Shown here one piece after another: positions 23,375 through 36,334 of a DNA stretch of 64,000 bases; the stretch's first letter is position 1, and the number at the start of each line of letters is the position of its first letter. The stretch is from positions 51,814 to 115,813 of the forward strand of contig JTDE01000894.1 of the NCBI GenBank assembly GCA_014338405.1, given 5' to 3'. Under the pieces are notes generated by a model. It saw nothing but the letters and a program-made list of their open reading frames with translations. It searched no databases and had not been told where the DNA came from. Made by a program: the position numbers and the translations under genes. This DNA comes from Paragonimus skrjabini miyazakii. Its lineage: Eukaryota; Platyhelminthes; Trematoda; Plagiorchiida; Troglotrematidae.

Positions 23375-23775
23375 CGATGACGTGTTACAGACAGTTTGCC
23401 AGGGTGGGATATTTAATTGCATAAACAGACATGTACACATAAGGACGCCTGAGGAACAGTGTGGAGATAGAAGAGGAGACCCGTATGCTAGACGGCAATA
23501 GATTCAGGTAAGTTTGATGAACGTTTGCCGGTCGTCGTGTCCGATTGCAGTGACACAGTTCAGTGTAGGTTTTAGTCCGTTTGATACTGTGCGCATGCTT
23601 TGGAATACGACAACCTACTGGTGCGAGCTTCGGTTGCCCATCCAATGGTCTGTTCTGCAATCGGCTTGTGTCTGTTTCACTGTTAAGTTTAATTTTTAGG
23701 CAGAAGGTTAACTTCTGCATGCTGGTCAGTTGGTAACATTCACTAAATGGTGAAGTTGACGGACGCTGCTGAAAT
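23375..23775 (+). repeat. Family F repeat, copy 2, with exon-intron-exon-like structure
   Basis: It matches 39505-39850 (reverse strand) across about 350 bp. A coding-like part ends 'EEETRMLDGNRFR' exactly at a donor-like CAG|GTAAGT (GT at 23508-23509). An acceptor-like TTTAATTTTTAG ends at 23699, implying a 192-bp intron. Sequence on both sides of the putative intron, and inside it, is conserved between copies. So the repeat spread as DNA or as unspliced RNA. The protein it once encoded is not recognised. The minus-strand frame at 23385-23780 is a shadow. Confidence 0.6.
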
Positions 23776-24349
23776 GGCATTGGTTATGCAAGTTCTTTGG
23801 ACTTGATTTGGTGAGCTAGAGAGATTAATTCATGCGCCTTTAACTAGTGCGAATGTCCTTCAGCGTGGATAAAATCTAAACCCACACAGCAGAAAGGTGT
23901 ACGTTCACCCTTAATTTATCTTTTACAGTACATGCTGGTATGACAAGACAAACTTTCGAAAAATGATATACAGAGAGTACTAATGAGTAATATCGCTGAT
24001 TTGTTAAGTAAGCGGAGACCTGATCGTGAAAAATGTAGACGTCAACAGGACGCTAACCAGCTACAAGAGCAGAAAAAACAGACACCAAAAATACTTTATC
24101 GGATGAGTTACGGATTCACACTGAAAATTGAGAAATTTCACAGCTGGACCTAGTTGCCCACCCAAGCCACTGTCACACGGAATATATCAAACGATTCAGG
24201 ACAGTGAATAATCTAGTGAAATTTTTCAAGAGGTTCACGGTAGAGTTAATTAAAGCTGCTGTTGAACATTGAAGTTATGCTACAGATAACTAATTCAACA
24301 GATTTGTTAATGTAGAAAAGACCCAACTGTTAGAAGTCTAGGCTTAATA
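23776..24349. other. Anonymous sequence
   Basis: No frame, repeat or motif recognised. Confidence 0.4.
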
Positions 24350-24530
24350 TAGACTCAAACCGGCGACGGTGATAGGATGCCCAGATGCCGCACGTGCTGT
24401 ATCAGCTGAGCTCCCTAATTGCACTGGGAGCTCAGAGCCTTCACATTTGGATTCAGTCAATCACCCAACCAAGTATGCCATGTGGAATCCACTAAACGGT
24501 GCAGGCGATTGACTGCCCAACCAGGATTTT
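24350..24530 (-). repeat. Family C tRNA-like SINE, copy 1
   Basis: On the minus strand, 'GGGAGCTCAGCTGATACAGC' gives an A-box and 'CGGTTTGAGTC' a B-box in tRNA-like spacing. The right flank ('GGGAGCTCAGAGCCTTCACA' on plus) recurs beside copy 2 about 300 bp away. Confidence 0.65.
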
Positions 24531-24639
24531 TCAGTCAGTTCATGTTGGAATCCACCACCGTCGCCGATGAGCGTTGAAATTGTATTACTGATATGTAGTG
24601 TGGCAGATCTGATAATTCAGGAGAAACCCATTTAAGAAA

Positions 24640-24790
24640 AATCTGGAATTCGGTGGATTCGAACAAAAAACAAAACCGCATAACCAGACGCGGTAAGCGC
24701 TTTATCAACTGAGCCACCTAACAACAATGGGAGCTCAGAGTTTTCATACTTAGACCCAGTAATCTATCAAATATCCCCCTTCCATTACAA
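24640..24790 (-). repeat. Family C tRNA-like SINE, copy 2
   Basis: The minus strand reads 'GTGGCTCAGTTGATAAAGCG', anticodon-loop-like sequence, then 'TGTTCGAATCCACC', an almost canonical B box. It is in the same orientation as copy 1. The variable loop is extended by an A/T run, and no intact acceptor stem is formed, so this is not called a functional tRNA. Confidence 0.7.
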
Positions 24791-26372
24791 CAAGGTGTGG
24801 TTGTTCCGCAAACAATTATTCATAATTGGGTCACTATTGAAATAGTGATGGGTGACCAAATCAGAGGCGCATGAAACATCTCAGTATGGCGGTAAGGTGT
24901 GTTCAAAGGTCCATAATGAGCGGAATGCGAATAACAGGGGCAACTGGGCAAACCATCATTCAACGAAATCGGACCAACGGACGAGGAATGGCAGACAAAA
25001 AGCCACGACAGTAGGTATCAACCACATACAGAAACCAGGCAGAAGTACACACGATGTGACAGTGGAAACCGTCTCTATGTTGTGGACTGGAATTCCCGTT
25101 CATAAACCCGAGTGCGCGCGTGAGGGGGAACGTGCGAAATGGACAATAAAGAGCGTGCTTTATTGAACGACTTATTTCTACAACATGGCAGACCGAAATA
25201 CATAACTATGATGCAATTTGTGCAGATCGGATGTCAAAATACACTTCCAACATACGGGACGAACTACATTGGACTACCCTCGATCTCGCTGAGATGAAAA
25301 CTTTCCCATTACGGTGGCTGAGAGAAATAAACACCTCATGGCGGCAGTAGAAACCTTCAGGATTAGTATGTCAATTAAGTTGTGGACCTCAAGTCCATCA
25401 GTCTGATTCTGGTCATACATAAACCAAAGGCTTACCGGAATTTACTGAATGTTCTCAATTCTGTAGGAGACAATTATACGTTCTCAGTCTCACCAGAATG
25501 ATCAGATAAAGTTTGTCGATGGATAACTTTCAAGTAGCATCGGCCGAGAAAGATTTTTCCTGAACTTGTTCAAACTCGCACACACCTTAACTAAACTTCC
25601 TTTGTCTACTTGACTAGCTTATCGATTGTTTTCTTGAGTTTGCATTATTTACCATGAAGTACCTTCAAACGATCTATGTAGATCAGTTTATAAATACAAT
25701 GTATTGTCATTTTTCGTGCACAATATAGTTTTAACTTGTGCCAATGTTTTTCTCACCAAACTTATCGTGCTGTTCCATTCGTCACACTTTTATGTTAGAA
25801 TTAAATGGTGTTGGACTTGTTCGATGCACTTCTCGTGTTATCTTTAATAGCGACGATCGGTATACATTAGGGTGAGGATTGGGTTATTTATATCGGATCA
25901 CAGGTGTATGTACTAGGAAACGAATGATAAGTATGAATTTGTGATTAAGGCCGGGTGGGTTAAGAGGTGGTCAGTTCTACTATATTGTAAGTTTACCTCC
26001 GATTCGACGTTTTATTGCACAGTTATCAGGGCATAATTATTTTAAACTTATTAACTCGATAAAGAAGAATTTTGTAGAGGGCTCCGGAAGGACTTCAGGC
26101 AATTGGAATAGTTAACACAGACCGGACAACACAACCAAAATGAATGGCTTAATTTAGCCAAATTTCGTCGCTGTGACCGAATCCACACTGATTAGCCAAT
26201 GATGCACCTGGTGTATCGACCAAGGCCAGAGCTATTCATAGACGTCCGTATGACTTCCGCCCACACACTTATTTTCTGTAAACTGATGCGATGTTGCCAA
26301 ATTGGGAGTGTTTTCAGTTCACTTCAGCTGTGCTGTTAGTTTGGCATTTCAGTTCTTCACCCGGGATCGTGA
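24791..26372. other. Anonymous sequence
   Basis: 24852-25166 (+) is a 104-codon polar, Lys/Arg/Asn-rich frame in a locally purine-rich patch. It has no domain. Nothing else was recognised. Confidence 0.3.
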
Positions 26373-26640
26373 TGGGTACTGTGGTTGTCCATCAATATAA
26401 TGATGTCAAGTTGAACACACATTTGATAGCAGCCGTCGCCTTCAGATAGATTTTCCAGCCAGCCTCTTTTAAAAAGGACCACATAACTCGAGTTTCGCTC
26501 TTGTTGGAGACCGTCAATAGTGCCCTAACAAGTGGAAACTCGACCACAGTACTTCTATTCAAAAGTGGCTGGTTGAAAAGTTTGTGGGGATACAAAGTCT
26601 GACCATTTGTGAGTGAGTTTTCACTTTTGTCACTCAAAAT
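26373..26640 (-). repeat. Family B repeat, partial
   Basis: It follows the B consensus from 'CAAGTTGAACAC' through 'CTTCAGATAGATTTTCCAGCC' and 'ACTCGAGTTTCGCTCTTGTT'. The A/B-box segment is scrambled. Confidence 0.6.
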
Positions 26641-27430
26641 CCCCTAATACTCACCAGTAAATAAAAAGATACGTTGTTTGTAACCAGCAACATATTCAAG
26701 GTCTGAAATGTTCATGTTTCCTAAAACCAAGCTGTGATAATGTGTATCGAGAACAGACGTTTGTATACTACAGTACACCATAGTTTCTGGTACAAACACA
26801 GGAAGAGCGCGATTAGAACCAGTTATGAATGTTTTGTCTACTTTGATACCATCTGTCTAGCAACTGTCAATCAGAAGCGCCCTCCGCAACAATAGTTCCT
26901 GCTGAAGCTAATGTTATTGGTGCAGCAAAGCATTACATAATTTAACTAATCACCTTACTTAGTGTTGTTTATGAAGTTCAGAGAAGAGTAGTTTTGCCCA
27001 CGATTTCCCGTCTTCTGTATGTGCTCTGTAAAGACTAGAGGTATACGAGAGCTAGTAAGCTAGCTGCCATCTACTTGGCGATTTAAACTACTGTGTGTGC
27101 ACAGCTTGCGATGGGGATTTGGCGCAAGCTGACCTTATAGCGCTGGACGCCGCTATTTGACTAGGACATTTCTGACAGTGAGTTATACACAGTCCGTGGA
27201 ATGGTCCCTTGTCTATCATGTCAAGTGATGTATACTAAGGCAATCTTTGAGAAGTGAATTTTTCACGCAAGAAGACATCATAACTTATCAGCTGTTGACA
27301 TGGCTCTGAGTCACAGCTAACTCATGTCCGAACAAATCGAATATAGAGACTGCAATTACCACTTACCGCCTGTGCGAGAAAATGGTCGACTAAAAGTACC
27401 TAACCGGCGACTGAGTTGTTTCTCATCTAC
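26641..27430. other. Anonymous sequence
   Basis: No recognisable coding sequence or repeat up to the family A element. CTAC at 27427-27430 is that element's left target duplication. Confidence 0.4.
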
Positions 27431-27731
27431 TGTTGTGAGCTGAGAACGCGTACAGCGTAAGGGTCGTTTATCCCGAAGACCAGTGCCTGGGTTATGCGCT
27501 TCAACAAGACAACAAACAAACGCACGACATTGGTCCCAGAACGTCACAGTTACAACGGTCACTACTGCCCAGTTCCTCTATGTAACAAGAACCATATCAT
27601 GCCAAGCTGCACTCCAACGTTTCTTCTTGTAGTTCTCCCTCAGTTACTTTGGTGTCTAAATCCATGCTGCGGTCTCACTACCGAATAGTGGCAGTGTGAG
27701 TAGTATAGGGAGATCGCTCTTCTTCACTGCA
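27431..27731 (+). mobile_element. Family A element, copy 4
   Basis: TGTTGTGAGCTGAGAACGCG at the left, CTTCACTGCA at the right, perfect CTAC duplications at 27427-27430 and 27732-27735. It is somewhat diverged internally but collinear with the other copies ('CAACAAGACAACAAACAAAC'). Confidence 0.8.
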
Positions 27732-27735
27732 CTAC

Positions 27736-30700
27736 TAATTATTGTCCGAGTGAATAATCTCTCCACCGTCATTGCAGATAGTTCCGGTCGTGGTTTCGGA
27801 ATCAAACCATCGCCGTTTTTTATTTACGCCTGTAATTACTGTAGAGTTTCACTACTGTGAATATATGTTGAACACTTCTGAGAAGGTTACATATTGTTTG
27901 CACAGACTAGTGCATTGACTTCCACAGGTCAATTGATATAAAAAATAATAGTGGAATATGTTGTTCGTATTGCCATATTCTAGTATTATCCGGTTCGTCA
28001 AACATAAATAGGCTTTCCAATGTCCTTTCATTTTATCTAATCAATCATTTATCTAAGGTGAAATCTGAAAAAGTGGATTCCTATATCCCTCAGTTCAAGT
28101 ATAGCGGCTGCCTAAGTTCCGAACAAGAGCCCCGGAGGAAATCTCTGGTCCATTTCATATCGTTTTTACGTTCGATTATCACTGATAGTATCTCAAGCTC
28201 ACATAAGCAATGCAGTACAACATAAAGCAAATGAGGTATCACATGAGCCGTTGTGCAGGTTAAATAGATGAGAATATTTTACCAACAACTCACCCCCATT
28301 ATGATCTCTGATAACTACTAGAGAAGTTGTTGTTCGGATATGTATCAATGAAACAGCATCCAAGTTAGGATAAGCCCGTGAACACACGGCGCTGTCCGCC
28401 GGAATGTGCAATGTACATACGCCGTTGGATGGACGTACCGTTTGATGGCTGAAACATCACACCGCATTGTTGCAGACACAAGTAGACAGCTGTCTTCAGT
28501 GAGACAAGGCTTGCAGGTCAGAATAAGCTCCGGGAATCAAGTTTTGGTTATACCTTCTACTGGAGTGATTAACCGGCCGAAGGTGCTCCGGTGCACAACA
28601 TCTGTTTCACAGTCTCTGGTCGCATCAATAAACTGATGATAGGCTAACCAAAAGACGGTAGCTTTCGAATCGTTCGTGCTCCTGCGACTCAGCTGAGTTC
28701 TGTTAAAATTTTAACGTCTATGGTCCAAGCATATATCAGACCAATGACATATAGGAGCGATTCTAAGATCAGCTGTCCCCCACAAACTATTTGACACCAG
28801 TGACTGTCTGACTGTTTGTTCTGAATGACTTGAGCGCGCGAGTTGGACGTGACGCATTATTAAATGTCTACGCCAAACACTATTTTTCTTACGTTGATGA
28901 GTTGGATAGAAGCAGTTGACCTTTGTAGATGCCATTTTATTTACTTACTAAAGTCATCTTAGTAACTACCAAGGCTAAGATTAATATAATTTATTAATAG
29001 GGTAAAGTGACCCAACATGTCGAAAGCTTGAGAAAAGCAAAGGTAAAAACACAAACGTACACTATTTCATCAACTGTCTTGGGTCAAGATCTACTATTAC
29101 CTATTAAGCTTGAGAAAAATGAGTGTCCCTTTGGAAAGCTGTGTTATGCTTTATTAAGCAGTTCATGTTCCATCACCTTCACTTTGAGGGAACTGTCGAG
29201 TAAGTTCCTAATGGCTTAGTGAACGTAAGGCTGTCCGTCTATAGCTTGCTGGACCATTTCCGTATTCAGGTGGGGGTAATCGTGAGTTTTTCCAGCCCTT
29301 CGTTGACGGCCGTAAAATGACGAGTGGTTGACAAAAACGTTAAAGGTAAGGCTGATTCGTTTGCACATTTGCTTGAAAATGCAAATGACTATCAATCAAC
29401 TCCGGACCGAGTGACTTCTGTTTCTAGCTGTGCTTCCATCCAGAGCTGAGAATTGGAACATTTCAAGCGAGTAAGTCATCATTAGCTAAGTAGTTGCTCC
29501 AGATGAATAGTAATAAGAACTCATATACCACCTGTCTAAGTGTTGGTGGTCTACGCATCTGCGTCTGTGAATCCATTAGATGTTCAAAGTTGTGAAATAT
29601 TTAATGCACTTTTAGCGGGCTGTTATTTTACTGTAAAATAGCTGTGCGTTGGCCGTCGGTTTTTAGGACGGATGTTGTTGGCAGTATTGTGATGGCCATA
29701 AAGTGATTATATGACTGAATGTATTTTTAACGTGGTAATGCGCTGTCTTTTAAATAGTACTGTAAAAGTGTTGGATCTGACGAATATACTGATACTAAGT
29801 CAACCACTGGTTCTCGAAAGTCTACAGCCAATCACAGTCGGCCAGTTCAATAAGCCAGCGTGTCGGCGAAGTGACCAATCAGATTAACACTGAGACAGCG
29901 TAGAATTTGTTATCCTACAGAGTCAAAAACAGACTTAGTTTTCACTCCCATATTTTTTCTCCCTTCAATGAAATTATTCGTCTGTAGTTTTAAGGCGATC
30001 TTAGGGGCATTACACTCGGTTGCTGAGATGTTAGAGGGTGAATCTACAGTAAGTGTGTAGATTTGTTTCAACTGTTTCATGCTGCTTCCGTTAAACGACT
30101 GCGGGGAGATTGTCACACACTCCAGTAGAATCAGCTTTATTAGTGGGCATGTTGTATGTGATACTTCTTGTCTATGACCACTATTAAAAATTATCCACAG
30201 AGTAAATTGGTCTTACTTTAAGTTCACTGAAATGAGACAAAATGAAAAAGCACAACCAATATTGTTGACTGTAAGATTATTAGGAGTCGTATGAAGTAAC
30301 AGCGGAATCCGTCAACTTACTTGATGAGCCAAGGTGGGACTGTTTTTTATGAGTTTCTGTATAACAGAAAACGCTCTTTAATACAATAATGATAGAGAGG
30401 TCCAAATCCTCATAGGACAGACAGCTAAAGTCCTTGAATAAGAACGTCTGCATACTTAACGAAAGATATACTCAAACTTCCGACGGTCAATCAGAATTGA
30501 CCATACGGAAGCCAGCTGGATCCGAGACGAAGAATACAAAATGTGGAAGTGTTTTAAGACGATATTAGTGACAACTGTTGCTCATGATATCATGCGATTC
30601 TGATTCCGTTGGATGAAAACCGGCGTGTCCTATGAGTTTAATAGGAAAAGTTGTAAAACATAATTCATTTCTGCAGTTGTTCTGTTGAAACTTATTAAGT

Positions 30701-31084
30701 GAATCAACTGTTTTACAACATGAAATAATCCAGCCTAAAATACCCTACGTGTTTATTTACACAGCCCTATCCATGTGACGGCACTTGTGATATTGACAAA
30801 AAATGACTAAATTATTAAAAAACGGGCTTCCAGAAAGAAGGTACGTTTGACTTCGCTTGTGTTTTAGAAACCAACTGAAGACGGGCAGAAAAGAGACAAA
30901 CAACAAGACTACCTGTTTGACCAGAAAACCACCGGCCTATCAGTAAAGAAATACATAGACAGACAGCCCATCAGATGACCATCAAACTGAACAGAAGATC
31001 AGAATTCTAGAGAATGAGAGAATTGGACAGTAGGAATAACTGAAAAACTGAATTTGGGGGATTTTGATTGTTTCAAATCTCAGC
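27736..31084. other. Anonymous 3.3-kb stretch
   Basis: 28711-28935 (-) is a 74-codon Arg/Ser-rich frame with coding-like composition but no domain I can name. 28406-28636 (+) is similar in status. No family A, B or F copies occur here. Confidence 0.3.
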
Positions 31085-31345
31085 AACCTGAACAATATGC
31101 GCACAAGGTTGCGGTTGAACATTTAGATATGACTGGTCTGTCATGCCTAGTGTGGGGTTACTGGCGTTGTGATTACCACGCTAGTTTCACAAAGATGAGG
31201 GTTGGATAGCAAATTCCGGCTTGGACAACTATATGAGCTACTGGTGAGTTCTAACAAGAGCGAACCTCGAGTATAATGCTTCTTTACGAAGTGAGCCGGC
31301 CGACCTGTGATCGAACGTGGGTGTTCAATTTGAACAACTGGTTGT
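31085..31345 (+). repeat. Family B repeat, tRNA-like head on plus strand
   Basis: 'CACAAGGTTGCGGTTGAAC' through the A-box-like TGGCGTTGTGATTACCACG, then 'TACTGGTGAGTTCTAACAAGAGCGAA' and 'CTTTACGAAGTGAGCCGGCC'. It is collinear with the complement of 50630-50880. Confidence 0.65.
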
Positions 31346-34300
31346 TGCATGTTAGCATACACGTCAAACGGTGAGCTCTGTCACGTAGTCAGCCCAGCGT
31401 ATAATAAAAACAAGTGATGACAATAGTACGTAGCCTTATTGGACAAGAGCATGAGATTACATTGCCGACGCGGCGTGGCTACCGATTGATTGTTTGGATA
31501 ACAGGATTAAATCGTTATGAGATGGACGGGAAGAGAGGGAGAGACACGGGTAGACAGGTGACGTACGGACAATGGCAGGCGTGGATACCATACTGACCAA
31601 TACTTGTCTTGTGATTTTGAAACCAGTTCTCCAACACTATTAACAATAAGCTCTATAGAAGCGCGAAATGCTTTCTCTAAAATGGTAGGGTTAGCGTGGG
31701 ATCGACCTTTCCCATTATTTTAGGATTATTGTACACTTTTGATACGCCCAACAACTTACTACCAGTTTACCAAGAAGGAACCAAACAACAAACTGAGCTA
31801 TTCAATCGAACTCGCAAAATGTCGTGCTTCGCATGGTAGCCAGGTTTCTGTGGTGGATTCCATATTTATGGGACGAGTCTTTATGACTGGTGCACCTGTA
31901 TGTATTGGACCACGGTCGAAGTCACATACTATACGGGAAACAAGAATGATGCAAGTAAGCAATCGACCAGCAAAGTTGCTATCACCGTTCACTCGGATCG
32001 GTTTGGTCAGATCATCACGCACTCACTCTCAATGACGCAAGCGTGTCCGCGGTTGCTTGCACTTTTAAATTTGTGCGTGGGTGAAGACCACAAAACGCAC
32101 TTTGGCAAGCCCGCTGGTATTTGTCGCGTGGGGGCGTGAATTGAAGTTGGATAAACGATGTTAAATATTAATAATAAAACAGTGAGTTCGTAGATAAAAT
32201 GGTTAGTGAAACACGACAGAAGTGGTTGACCTAATGTAGCTATTAACAGTGAAGACAGGTGCCTTCTGGGACAATTAAATTGAAGTCGAAAAAAGTGGGT
32301 AATAGGGTGTAAAATGTTCGTTCGCTTCCTATCAGTTATTAAAATGAAAATAGTACAAGCTACTTGTAGTGGGTAGACAGGGTAATAAAAGACGAAGACA
32401 TGTTGGTTGGTGACAATAGATGACGTTCTAGACGCAGTGGCATGATGATGTTATTACTAACAATGTTGGTATTGATGTGGGACTCTCAAGAAATACGGGT
32501 CAAACGCTAAACAGTGAAAGTTGGTGATCACAGTGACTTAGATGCTGAAAATCAGAAAGACAAGGATCAGACTGAACGTCTGGTTAAAGCATAAGTAAGT
32601 ACAAAAAAGGGTGGAAGAACGCACAACAAAAGAAAGTAGGAGTTATGAAGATAAAGCAAGACAAATGATCATTTGTTTTTGGATACAGATAACAGAGTTG
32701 ATCCGCCTCACTGCCACAGTCTTCGTAAATTTCAAATTGTACCACGATTTTAGTCGGTACATTATTTGGAAGGCCATAGGTGCATCCGGTTTGTATACAA
32801 TTTCCTTCAGGTGTTTAGTGATGGTTGTATACAAAATCACGTTTACCGAATCAGTCAACTGTCTGGAGGGTGTGCTCATTGATGCGTGTTTCCAGTTATC
32901 TTGACGCACGGCCAAGGTATCTGCTTCTGCAGATATAGGTGAAATTATAAATCACTTCAGATTTGGCTAGCAAAGTTCTTAGGTCCTTCCTTGATGACGA
33001 TGGTATTGGCGTAGTCTCTACAACAATCACCGATTTTGCAGCAATGTACGTGCGCTTGACAGTTGAGATGAGTCTATATTTGACGAGATTGGAAATGTTA
33101 TCCTCTTGAAACAGTAAAGAATAATAACCATATTTTCGTAGTGTGGTTATGATAACAGGTTATGAACCAACTTGTCTGGTGTGCTTGTCAATAACACATG
33201 GAAAGTAATCATTATCTAGCAATGTCGCCTGAATAGTACACCGACTGCATTATCTTGAACTGAGAGACAACAATAGCTGCAGTCAATAAGGCCGAAGTTC
33301 GGTCGATGCTAGAAATTAGAGGTTTGTGTGATTATTTTCTGATTGGCAAAGGGGTGGCGAGTTTATTGATTGATCCGTGTTCAGGGAAGGTCGATCAACC
33401 GTGTGTAATTACCTTTCGAACAGTAAGTGAGTGTACTTGTACTTGAAGTTGATGGTCCCGGCAGACAGTGATTTCCCAATCGGTGATTAGATCACCAGGT
33501 CATGTAGCCAGATGCATACCATGACTCTACCGGGTACAGACTTTCTTGATCATGCTAAAACCACAATTGTGTCTCTACGAGATCAACACGTGATGGTACC
33601 AAGTAGACTGGTTCTGTTGAACGGAAAGCGTAAACCAGAGGCTATACAGATCGATGTACTCGCAGCAATCTTCAAAACCGTTTGTTGAATAAAGTGAATC
33701 ACATGTTGTGAAAATTGTTCACTACAGACCAAGATTCTTGGGCATAAAAGCCTCATGAAACCAAACCACTTACGGCCGTTAGACACAAGAGAAGTTTCAG
33801 TGCTTCTTCAGTGGTTATATTGAACAACAAATGAATAGTATACCGAAAGAAGACAACATCGAAGAGGCGGAAGCATCCCTTTAATTTTCAGCCTTGTTAG
33901 TGAAAAAAATGTAGAAAATTTTGGTGTCGTATCAATTTCAGGAGACTCAAAGAATTCACAACCAAAAAATTTGTGGTTATCCGAATGATGTCAATAACTC
34001 CAGTAGGTTTCAGAGTGTTGGGATTTTTACAGTTTTGGATTTATGGCCAGGATATTGATAGATGCCAATCATACAATCGGATTGTGACAAAGCAGATTTC
34101 ACTGCCGAAAATAAATGACGTTTGTTCACATCTACGTCATTTTGGCTGTCTTATATCACATTCAACTTATGGCTACTGCCATCCATAACTGTTGATGGAT
34201 TGCTTGATGTTATGTTCTACGAGAACGATATCAGTATCGTTAGGAGGCGCATCTCCTAACGAAGCAGCAAAGGTGAATCACGTCATATCGATTGATCGAT

Positions 34301-34709
34301 CCGGCTTCGAGTTACTTGATATGTTTTAACTCACTCAGTCCATTAAGCTCAATTAGATTACAGCTGCGCGATCGAACGCCTGTACATTATGTGAACTGTT
34401 CTCACGAGTGCACTTTTTAATGCCCCTCTGTAAAGTGATTCGTTCTTCGTTGGACCTATAAATTTAGAGCCTCTGTGGCCTAATGGAACTCGCCTCGTTT
34501 TTCCAATAAACGCTGTTGCCGCACCTATCCTTTTTCTCGGTTGTGGGTCAGTAATCGAGCGCGTTATATCAAGTATCCAAAGCGCATATGCGACACATCG
34601 TTTGCTAATTTTTCGAGCGTACTTCGGTGGTTGGAACAATTTGGATTACGAATAAACAACTGGAAATCACATCTGGCGAAACAACGAGTGGCAGTTTAGT
34701 AAAGTTGAC
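31346..34709. other. Anonymous 3.4-kb stretch
   Basis: Frames at 31739-32035 and 32611-32904 (+) and 34358-34639 (-) carry no motif. 'GTGGCCTAATGGAACTCGCC' near 34478 resembles a tRNA 5' half, but no B box follows. The overlapping hairpins at 34224-34261 are listed separately. Confidence 0.3.
34224..34261. repeat. Two overlapping, mutually exclusive perfect hairpins
   Basis: AACGATA-TCAG-TATCGTT (34224-34241) overlaps CGTTAGGAG-GCGCAT-CTCCTAACG (34238-34261), sharing four bases. Both stems are perfect, so only one can form fully at a time. No gene lies beside it. Confidence 0.8.
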
Positions 34710-34966
34710 TGGTAACCTTATATCACTCGTCAGTATTCAGGCTAAGATACGTATTTGGGTGCTGAAATAACCGAAGAAACCAGAAGGAGGAACACTGGAG
34801 TGCAATCCGACAAGCGTGAACTTAACATTGGCAACTGTGGTGTCTCGAAAATATTGTTATGTGCAAATGAGTGTTTTTGTTTGTGGTGGGGTTGCAACAT
34901 ATACCCGATGTGTTGATGTTTTGAATGAGTAATCAGTGAGCCACTCTCGTTCTTCGGTTTACGACA
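34710..34966 (-). mobile_element. Family A element, copy 5 (diverged)
   Basis: It is recognised by 'GGAACACTGGAGTGCAATCC', 'TTGGCAACTGTGGTGTCTC', 'AAATGAGTGTTTTTGTTTGTGGTGG' in pieces, and an end reading TTACGACA. GTAC follows at 34967-34970. The left end is uncertain, with no matching duplication. Confidence 0.6.
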
Positions 34967-34970
34967 GTAC

Positions 34971-36334
34971 TACTCGTTCACATGATCAATCATGTTGTGG
35001 TTCAACCGTTGGCCAGGAAACTAACAACAACTGACACATCACCAATATCTATGTTAAAGCGGGCGCCGAGGTGATAATTTAGCTGCTGTTGTTTTTACAA
35101 CCGCTTCATCAACAACTTTACTAATACCATCAGTTCCTTGTACGAACCACCAAGAACGAATTGTCAGTTTCATTGGTCAGGAAGAATAATCAAGCCGTGT
35201 CAAAACTTAACAGTTAACAAAGAAAGAACAACGGGCTCCGAACTCGTCAGTAACCGGACGGAACTTCACGACCGTAACAGTTCGTTAGGGAAGGTTGGGA
35301 TCGGAATTGTGTTGAGGCAAGAAAGGGAATGTCTTCGAATATACCAGTAAGGTTTGAACGTCCGATGGCCGCAACTATTCAACGCCAAAAAAGAACGTTT
35401 GGTAATTGTCTAGGTTTCGGTAGAATAGTCGTCATAATCACTGGGCCGTTGTTTTTATGTGAAAACTGGTCACAAATCCTCGGAGTTGACAGATCAACGT
35501 AGTGAAAGTGTTGATCATTTGGTTTTGCGACTACAAGGGTGTCGTGTATTATGGAACAGATCTACTTTCCTAACTTCTCCGAAAAAAGAACATGGAGGAG
35601 TCCTCCAAGGAGGCGTATTGGAATTCTTATTGTTGAACCGGAGCAGGATCCCCGAAAGCTACAAGCAGGATATGAGGACAATATGGCAAACGAGGGGGCG
35701 ATTGAGTGATTTTTGGAAGGTGTAGTGGACAAGTTGGAATGTGCCTGACCCTCATCCACTAACAAGTTAAAACGCCTTTCCTGAAGAGCAATCGAAGCGT
35801 AGTGTCAACAGGCATTGAACTTAAAGAATGTAATAAGATTTGGAAACAAACAGTATATTTCCAGTATTGTTTAAAAATATAAGTAGTTAGCTCTAGTCTA
35901 TTCTGGGGCTAACGGCGACAACCAAGAGAGGAAAGAAAAGAAGCTCAAGATGTGCTACAACCAACTCGGCGGCACTCCAAAGCGCGCCAGATGAAAAGTG
36001 TATGGAACCTTCGTGTGCGTTAAACAACGTTGGAATAGGTCCGTGTTAAACAACCTTGCGTGCAATTAGCTGCACGACTGGAGAAAGTGGCACTGAGTTC
36101 ATATCAGGCCTCCTATAGCGGGCGTCTACATAATCATGCGTACAGAACAGACAAGTGGGAAAACACGGTTGTAATCGGGATCTTTAGAGTAGCCACCCAA
36201 TCGCTGGTCAGTACAGAGGCGAAAGGCTTCTCAGTAATGAGAAATATTGGGAACTGAAGATAATCAGAGCTTACTTGTGAGACCTATTGTTGAAAATTGC
36301 TGGAATCTTAACGCTCCATCTGTCAGTCAATGTA
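34971..36334. other. Anonymous sequence
   Basis: No recognisable coding sequence. A small perfect palindrome, GGAGGA-G-TCCTCC, lies near 35594. Confidence 0.35.

Noticed and set aside
24646..24712. Functional tRNA gene on the minus strand
   Set aside because: A and B boxes are good, but the anticodon/variable region is expanded by an A/T run and the acceptor stem does not close. A second degenerate copy nearby points to a SINE.
34475..34510. tRNA-like 5' half ('GTGGCCTAATGG')
   Set aside because: No B box at the required distance on either strand.
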